A stretch of 64,000 nt of DNA from JANOBD01 sp031411495. Its GTDB lineage: Bacteria > Planctomycetota > Phycisphaerae > Tepidisphaerales > Tepidisphaeraceae. The DNA lies in the NCBI GenBank assembly GCA_031411495.1, contig JANOBD010000168.1, positions 1-64,000 of the forward strand, written 5' to 3'. Below are positions 59,296 to 64,000 of this stretch, piece after piece (the first letter of the stretch is position 1; the number at the start of each line of letters is the position of its first letter). A program made the position numbers and the translations under genes. Below the pieces are notes generated by a model, which was not told where the DNA came from, did no database searches, and was given only the letters and a program-made list of their open reading frames with translations.

Positions 59296-60924
59296 ATGCG
59301 GCGCGCGGGCTGGCGGTTGACTTGGCTATTGGCGGGAGTGACGTTCAATCTGGCGTCGCCGGCCGTTGCTGCGCCGTTCTACACCGGCGGCGATATCTCG
59401 CTTTCACCGTTCCTCGAAGGCCGCGGGGCGGTCTACCGGGATGGCGGAACCGTGCGGCCGATCGAAAACATCCTTGTCGATCGCGGCGCGAACCTCTTCC
59501 GACTGCGGCTGTTCGTGAACCCGAGCCTCAACTACGACGCACCGAGTAACCGAGGCGCAATTCAGAATCTTCAATATACGATTGCGCAGGCCCAGCGCGT
59601 CAAAGCATCCGGCGCAAAGTTTATGCTCGCGCTGCACCTTTCCGATACGTGGGCCGATCCCGGCGCACAGCAAACGCCGGCCGCGTGGAGCGGGCAGTCG
59701 CTCTCGCAACTCACCCAGACGGTGCGAACCTATACGGTCGATACGCTCAATGCGTTCAAGAGCGCCGGCGTAATGCCGGACATGGTCCAGATCGGCAACG
59801 AAACCACGTCGGGCATGCTCTGGCCGCGTGGCCAGCTGAACTTCAATGGCACTACCGCTCAGCTCAACGCGAGTTGGGCGAACTTTGGCCAGCTGATGAA
59901 TGCCGCAATTGCCGGCGTTCGCCAGGTGCAGTCTGCGGGCGCGAAGATCGATGTCGCGGTCACCATCGCGCCCGGCGATGAGTGGTACAACAGTTCCGTC
60001 GGCGGGTTGCCGCGCTGGTTCGTCGATAACTTCCAGACGTACGGCGGTGTGACCGATTACGACATCCTCGGAATCGATTCGTATCCCACCACGCGCAGCG
60101 AACTCAATGGTCTCATCAGCAATCTCAACGACCTCGCCAATCGCTACGATCGCAAGGTGATGGTGATGGAGACGAGCTATCCCTGGAACAACACCCTCGA
60201 TGGAACCGCGGCGGATCAGTATAACGCGTCGACGGAGCCGCATCCGACCTCGGTCGAAGGGCAGAAGTCCTACCTGCTGGAACTGCGCGACGCGATCCGC
60301 GCGCTGCCACACCAGCGCGGCGCCGGCGTGCTCTGGTGGTACCCGGAGGCGGTGCCGACGCCGGGGACGTATGTCTGGAAGAACGGCGCGCTCGGCACGT
60401 TCGATAGTCAGGGAAATGCGCTCCCCGTCCTGAACACGCTGGACCTGGCCGATCTGGATGTCGATGGCGATCTGGATGCCGCCGATCTCAACGCGCTCTT
60501 TGCGTCTCCCGGCTACACCGTGCGGAACGACGTCAATCATGACGGCAAAGTCATCACGAGCGTCAACACGATCGACAGCGACGTCGACGCGTGGGTTCGC
60601 GTGTTCAAACACACCGAGTACGGCGACGTGAACCTGAACGGCAACGTCGACTTCGACGACCTGCTGGCGCTGGCCCAGCATTACAACGCGCCTGGCGACT
60701 GGTCGAGCGGCGACCTCAACGGGACGCACTTTGTCGATTTTGCAGATCTCCTGCTGCTGGCGCAGAACTACGGCTTCGGTGCACAAAGCGCGATGGATTT
60801 CCCGCAGGCATTCGCCGCCGCCTTTTCACCTGAACCGACGTCCGCGTCCGTGTTGATGTTGCTTCCGATCGTATCGCGCAAGCGGTCTGCGGCAGTGTTT
60901 CCCGGGCGGGCGACGCGAATTTGA
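59296..60924 (+). CDS. GH53 arabinogalactan endo-beta-1,4-galactanase with dockerin-like repeats and PEP-CTERM-like tail
   Basis: Secreted endo-galactanase, 542 residues. The ATG at 59296 follows GGAGGTG by 8 bases. The signal peptide is about 1-26. The GH53 domain (about 29-380) has the acid/base in QIGNETTSGMLWP (E about 170) and the nucleophile in MVMETSYPW (E about 290). Next come dockerin-like loops (about 390-495, GDVNLNGNVDFDDLLALAQH and GTHFVDFADLLLLAQNY) and a tail SPEPTSASVLMLLPIV then basic residues. It would cut beta-1,4-galactan to oligomers for the GH35 enzyme encoded downstream. Confidence 0.92.
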   Translation: MRRAGWRLTWLLAGVTFNLASPAVAAPFYTGGDISLSPFLEGRGAVYRDGGTVRPIENILVDRGANLFRLRLFVNPSLNYDAPSNRGAIQNLQYTIAQAQRVKASGAKFMLALHLSDTWADPGAQQTPAAWSGQSLSQLTQTVRTYTVDTLNAFKSAGVMPDMVQIGNETTSGMLWPRGQLNFNGTTAQLNASWANFGQLMNAAIAGVRQVQSAGAKIDVAVTIAPGDEWYNSSVGGLPRWFVDNFQTYGGVTDYDILGIDSYPTTRSELNGLISNLNDLANRYDRKVMVMETSYPWNNTLDGTAADQYNASTEPHPTSVEGQKSYLLELRDAIRALPHQRGAGVLWWYPEAVPTPGTYVWKNGALGTFDSQGNALPVLNTLDLADLDVDGDLDAADLNALFASPGYTVRNDVNHDGKVITSVNTIDSDVDAWVRVFKHTEYGDVNLNGNVDFDDLLALAQHYNAPGDWSSGDLNGTHFVDFADLLLLAQNYGFGAQSAMDFPQAFAAAFSPEPTSASVLMLLPIVSRKRSAAVFPGRATRI

Positions 60925-61074
60925 AGGAGAACTTCGCAATCATGAAGGGTGGCGACGAGGGCACGTGATAGTTTCGAACCAGTCTTGCGGAAGGGTGTCA
61001 GGGTGAGCCCCTGGCCGACCGGGGTTTTAAGAGCATCGTCTGTCGGGCACGTCCTGGCGAAAAACGGAGGAAAC

Positions 61075-62847
61075 ATGAATCGAGCGATCATTCGAAATGC
61101 GACGGCGTTTTTCGGAATGCTTACGGTGAGCGCGCTGGCGGCGCTGGGAACAACCTACCCGGACACCGCCGGCGATAATTGGGGACCGGTGGAGACCGAT
61201 ATCGTCTCCGTCGATGTCACCAACGACGCCACCAGTCTCTCCTTTTCGATCCATCTCAATCCGTCCTCGAATCTCACGACCAATTACTATCCGAATTTCG
61301 AGGTCGGCATTCAGACGCATGGCGGGGCGGGCGGCCAGACGGTCATCAACGGCAACTACGGTCTCGGCGATCCCGCGATCGGCAGCGGCTACGGCACGCC
61401 GGTGGGCATCAGCACCGGCATGAACTTCTTCGTCGGCACCTACCTCGACGGCCCGACGTACTCCGGCGGCGCCGAACTCTTCGGATACAGCACGACGGCC
61501 GGCTGGAACAAGATCGGCTTCACCGCGCCGATCGCCGAAGTGCCGACGGGGACTCCGTCGATCACATTCTCGTTGCCGCTGGGTGACCTCGGCCTTTCTG
61601 CGGGAGATGTTCTCAAGTTCGATGTCTGGTCGACCTTCTCCGGAGCGAACTCTGCGTACGACGCTCTGCAGAACCCGGTGAAGACCTTCGACGGCACGGC
61701 CGACTTGCCGTATGCCGCGAATGGCAACCCGCCGGCGAATTACGACAGCGCCACCGCGTCTGGCAGCCTTCTCTCCACGCGCGGATACACCGTCGTCGGC
61801 GCCGCCGTCTCGGGGACGTGGACGGGCGCGACCAGCGGCAACTGGTCGGATGCCGGCAACTGGTCGGGCGGCGTTCCCAATGGCGTCGGACATGCGGCCA
61901 CGTTCGATTCGAGCGCGACGGGCAACTTCAACGTCACGGTCGACGGTGCCAGGACCGTCGGATCGATCGCGTTCGGCGGCGCGACCAGCTACACGCTCGG
62001 CGGCTCGGGGCCGATCACCCTGGATGCGGCCAGCGGACCGGCCACCGTGTCGGCATCGGCGGGGAGCCATTCGATCGCTTCGCCGGTCGCGCTCAACGAC
62101 GATCTCACCGTCTCGACAGCGGCCAGTTCAAACGTCTCGTTCGCCGGATCGGTAACCGCGACGGGCTATTCGATCACGAAGGACGGCGCCGGCACGGCGC
62201 AGTTTGAAAACGTGCGCTCGGCCGGCCTGAACATCGCTGCGGGCTCACTCAGGATCAGCCAGAAGGGGACCGCCAACAGCGAACCGGGTGCCAGCAGTAT
62301 CGGCTTGCTCAGCATCGCCGCCGGCGCCGAACTGGATCTGAAGAACAACGCGCTCATCGTCGACTACACGGCCGGTTCGCTCGGCACGCAGCTCACCGAT
62401 CTGCGCGCCCATCTGCTGGCGGGGCGATTGAAGACCACATCGGCGGCGAACCGTCGGATTGGCTATCTCGATAACGCCGCGCTCGCGTCCCCGCGCACTT
62501 CGTTTGCAGGCGTGAGTGTCGACGCGTCGAGCCTCCTGCTCGCGTACGCTGCGCCGGGCGATACGAATCTCGATGGCCTTGTGAACTTCGACGACCTGCT
62601 GGTTGTCGCCCAGAACTACACGCAAACCAATCGCTTCTGGGTCGCCGGTGATTTTGACTACAACGGCACGGTGAACTTCGATGATCTGCTGCTGATCGCG
62701 CAAAACTACGGCGCGAGCGGGTTTGTCGCAGGTGGTTCCTTCGCGGGCGACTGGGCTCTGGCCCAATCACTCGCGCCAGAACCCGCGACATTTGCAGGTG
62801 CACTCGCGAGCGTTGTTCTTGGCCTCGCGCGTCGTCGGCGCGATTAG
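61075..62847 (+). CDS. Secreted PEP-CTERM protein with dockerin-like module, galactan locus
   Basis: A 590-residue protein with a signal peptide (about 1-24), preceded by ACGGAGGAAAC. The N-terminal region (about 25-220) is a DOMON/carbohydrate-binding-like beta domain similar in style to the first PEP-CTERM protein of the starch locus. It continues with autotransporter-like repeats (GTWTGATSGNWSDAGNWSGG, about 265-480). The end is the same duplicated Ca-binding module (GDTNLDGLVNFDDLLVVAQ and FDYNGTVNFDDLLLIAQN, about 493-547) and APEPATFAGAL then RRRR. Likely a ligand-binding surface partner of the galactanase. Confidence 0.85.
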   Translation: MNRAIIRNATAFFGMLTVSALAALGTTYPDTAGDNWGPVETDIVSVDVTNDATSLSFSIHLNPSSNLTTNYYPNFEVGIQTHGGAGGQTVINGNYGLGDPAIGSGYGTPVGISTGMNFFVGTYLDGPTYSGGAELFGYSTTAGWNKIGFTAPIAEVPTGTPSITFSLPLGDLGLSAGDVLKFDVWSTFSGANSAYDALQNPVKTFDGTADLPYAANGNPPANYDSATASGSLLSTRGYTVVGAAVSGTWTGATSGNWSDAGNWSGGVPNGVGHAATFDSSATGNFNVTVDGARTVGSIAFGGATSYTLGGSGPITLDAASGPATVSASAGSHSIASPVALNDDLTVSTAASSNVSFAGSVTATGYSITKDGAGTAQFENVRSAGLNIAAGSLRISQKGTANSEPGASSIGLLSIAAGAELDLKNNALIVDYTAGSLGTQLTDLRAHLLAGRLKTTSAANRRIGYLDNAALASPRTSFAGVSVDASSLLLAYAAPGDTNLDGLVNFDDLLVVAQNYTQTNRFWVAGDFDYNGTVNFDDLLLIAQNYGASGFVAGGSFAGDWALAQSLAPEPATFAGALASVVLGLARRRRD

Positions 62848-62880
62848 GATCCGGCAATCAGGAAACAGAGGGTTGTTTGC

Positions 62881-62910
62881 GGGTGTCCTGGCCTCCGCAT
62901 CGGGACGCCC
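62881..62910 (+). terminator. Hairpin before the GH35 gene
   Basis: GGGTGTCC (62881-62888) pairs with GGGACGCCC region (62902-62910), one G-U pair, without a T-run. May be a weak terminator or attenuator in the galactan operon. Confidence 0.4.
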
Positions 62911-62959
62911 GGTTCAACTTTGCGAGCGGACGGGATCATCCGTCAAGGAAGTGGCGTTC

Positions 62960-64000
62960 ATGTTCCATCGAATGCTGCGCTTTCTCTGCTTGATAATGAT
63001 TGCTAATGTCACATCCCTCGTGGAGAAACCCGCCATCGCCAGCCCGCTTCGATTGGATCTCGCCACGCTTCCTTCAATTGATGTCGGCGAAGTGTTTCAC
63101 TTCGGCACTTCGATTCGGCCGGGCGGCGAAACGATCACCGCAAATCGCATCTGCCTTTTGCGCGACGGCAAGCCGTGGCTCGCCACGATGGGCGAGTTTC
63201 ATTTCGCGCGCTACGCACAGAGCGAATGGCGCGACGAACTGCTGAAGATGAAGGCGGGCGGGATTGAAATCGTCGCGAGCTACGTCTTCTGGATCCACCA
63301 CGAAGAGACGCCCGGGGTGTTCAACTGGAGGAGCGAACGAGACCTTCGAACGTTCATCGAACTCTGCAAGGAACTGGACCTGTCGCTCGTCCTTCGCATC
63401 GGCCCGTGGGGCCATGGCGAGGTCCGCAACGGTGGCTTGCCCGAATGGTTGCTGGATGTAGACGGACTGAAGCTTCGCACCGACGATCCGAATTACCTCG
63501 CGCGGTTGAAACCATTCTATGAAGCCATCGCACAACAGGCGAAGGGTCTGCTCTGGAAAGACGGCGGGCCCGTTATCGCGATCCAGCTCGAGAACGAATA
63601 TCATGGCGACTCCGCGCATTTGCTCACGCTGAAGAAGTTCGCGACCGACGCCGGATTGGACGTGCCTCTCTACACGCGCACGGGCTGGCCGGAATTGTCG
63701 AAGCCGATGCCGCCGGGAGAAATGCTGCCGCTGCACGGCGGATATGCGGAGGGCTTCTGGGATCGCTCGCTGGTCTCGATGCCGGGGAATTACTGGCGCG
63801 ATTTCTGCTTCAGCCACAAGCGCGAAGCGGCATCGGTCGCCACCGACCACTTTGGGCAGTTTCAATTGAACGACGAAGAGGAGGCCAGGCACTATCCCTA
63901 CTTCAATTGCGAAATGGGCGGCGGGATGATGTGCAGCTATCACCGCCGCATCCGGATCGACCCGCGTGACATCATCGCCATCGCCATCGTCAAACTCGGA
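62960..64000 (+). CDS. GH35-like beta-galactosidase, 3' end outside window
   Basis: The first 347 codons of a glycoside hydrolase of clan GH-A, most like GH35. It starts MFHRMLRFLCLIMIANVTS (signal peptide) with AAGGAA 9 bases before the ATG. The GH35 landmarks are GEFHFARYAQSEW (near 75), the acid/base motif IQLENEYHG (near 213), and the nucleophile context FNCEMGGGMM (near 315). The frame is open at the window edge, so length and C-terminus are unknown. It would release galactose from oligomers made by the GH53 enzyme. Confidence 0.88.
   Translation, partial: MFHRMLRFLCLIMIANVTSLVEKPAIASPLRLDLATLPSIDVGEVFHFGTSIRPGGETITANRICLLRDGKPWLATMGEFHFARYAQSEWRDELLKMKAGGIEIVASYVFWIHHEETPGVFNWRSERDLRTFIELCKELDLSLVLRIGPWGHGEVRNGGLPEWLLDVDGLKLRTDDPNYLARLKPFYEAIAQQAKGLLWKDGGPVIAIQLENEYHGDSAHLLTLKKFATDAGLDVPLYTRTGWPELSKPMPPGEMLPLHGGYAEGFWDRSLVSMPGNYWRDFCFSHKREAASVATDHFGQFQLNDEEEARHYPYFNCEMGGGMMCSYHRRIRIDPRDIIAIAIVKLG

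Noticed and set aside
1..64000. Mobile element or prophage
   Set aside because: No transposase, integrase or phage structural gene was found; the repeats are short and non-coding.

Overview
The window comes from a GC-rich planctomycete, most likely class Phycisphaerae (Tepidisphaera/Humisphaera-like). This is inferred from gene content: five large secreted proteins end in duplicated Ca-binding loops of the form FDDLLxLAQNY followed by a PEP-CTERM sorting tail, and several lipoproteins and secreted proteins carry Thr-Pro linkers (TTRP, TTKP). An RTX protein carries an LEPR-like N-terminal motif, and a SpoIVB-type S55 peptidase occurs outside any sporulation context. No rRNA, tRNA, CRISPR array, transposase, integrase or phage gene was seen.

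Layout. 0-4 kb (minus strand): rplA, rplJ and rplL followed by flagellar motA, with a small hypothetical gene upstream. 4.4-9 kb: a secreted RTX protein converging on a secreted GH13 amylase with a CBM48-like domain. 9.1-20.6 kb: a starch/alpha-glucan locus with a LacI-type regulator divergent from three large PEP-CTERM/dockerin-like proteins (one carbohydrate-binding-like, two GH13 paralogues) and a prepilin-type protein. A shared operator-like palindrome recurs upstream of most of these genes. 20.9-27.3 kb: two lipoproteins, a DinB protein, a PHP phosphatase, rpiA and a hypothetical protein. 27.4-32 kb: rpmH (bL34, 44 codons), a beta-propeller protein and an S55 peptidase. 32-40 kb: rnc, recQ, a YVTN/phosphoesterase lipoprotein, a sugar-binding protein, pyrE and a thiamine-binding-like protein. 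40.2-44.3 kb: a tight minus-strand operon of lgt, a lipoprotein, three related small membrane proteins and a radical SAM enzyme resembling the tetraether-synthase/COG1964 family. 44.7-55.9 kb: a GlcG-like protein, DinB, ilvD, a MlaC-like protein, an M28 peptidase, prfC, a TrhO-RluA fusion, an SRPBCC protein and a DoxX-like protein. 55.9-64 kb: a galactan locus with a mannose-6-phosphate-isomerase-like enzyme, a XylR/AraC regulator, a GH53 galactanase, another PEP-CTERM protein and the start of a GH35 beta-galactosidase.

The two polysaccharide loci look like parallel systems. In each, a sugar-sensing regulator lies beside surface-sorted glycosidases sharing the same C-terminal module. The starch enzymes would cut alpha-glucans and the GH53/GH35 pair would cut beta-1,4-galactan to galactose.

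The most unusual DNA is non-coding. There is a 12-unit array with an exact 21-bp period between the M28 peptidase and prfC, and a dispersed element of about 160 bp present twice. At least eight long imperfect inverted repeats of different families sit between genes. Two palindromic repeat elements are inserted in frame inside coding genes, one in the GH13 amylase and one in lgt. The lgt/radical-SAM/small-membrane-protein operon is the best candidate for an undescribed multi-gene system.
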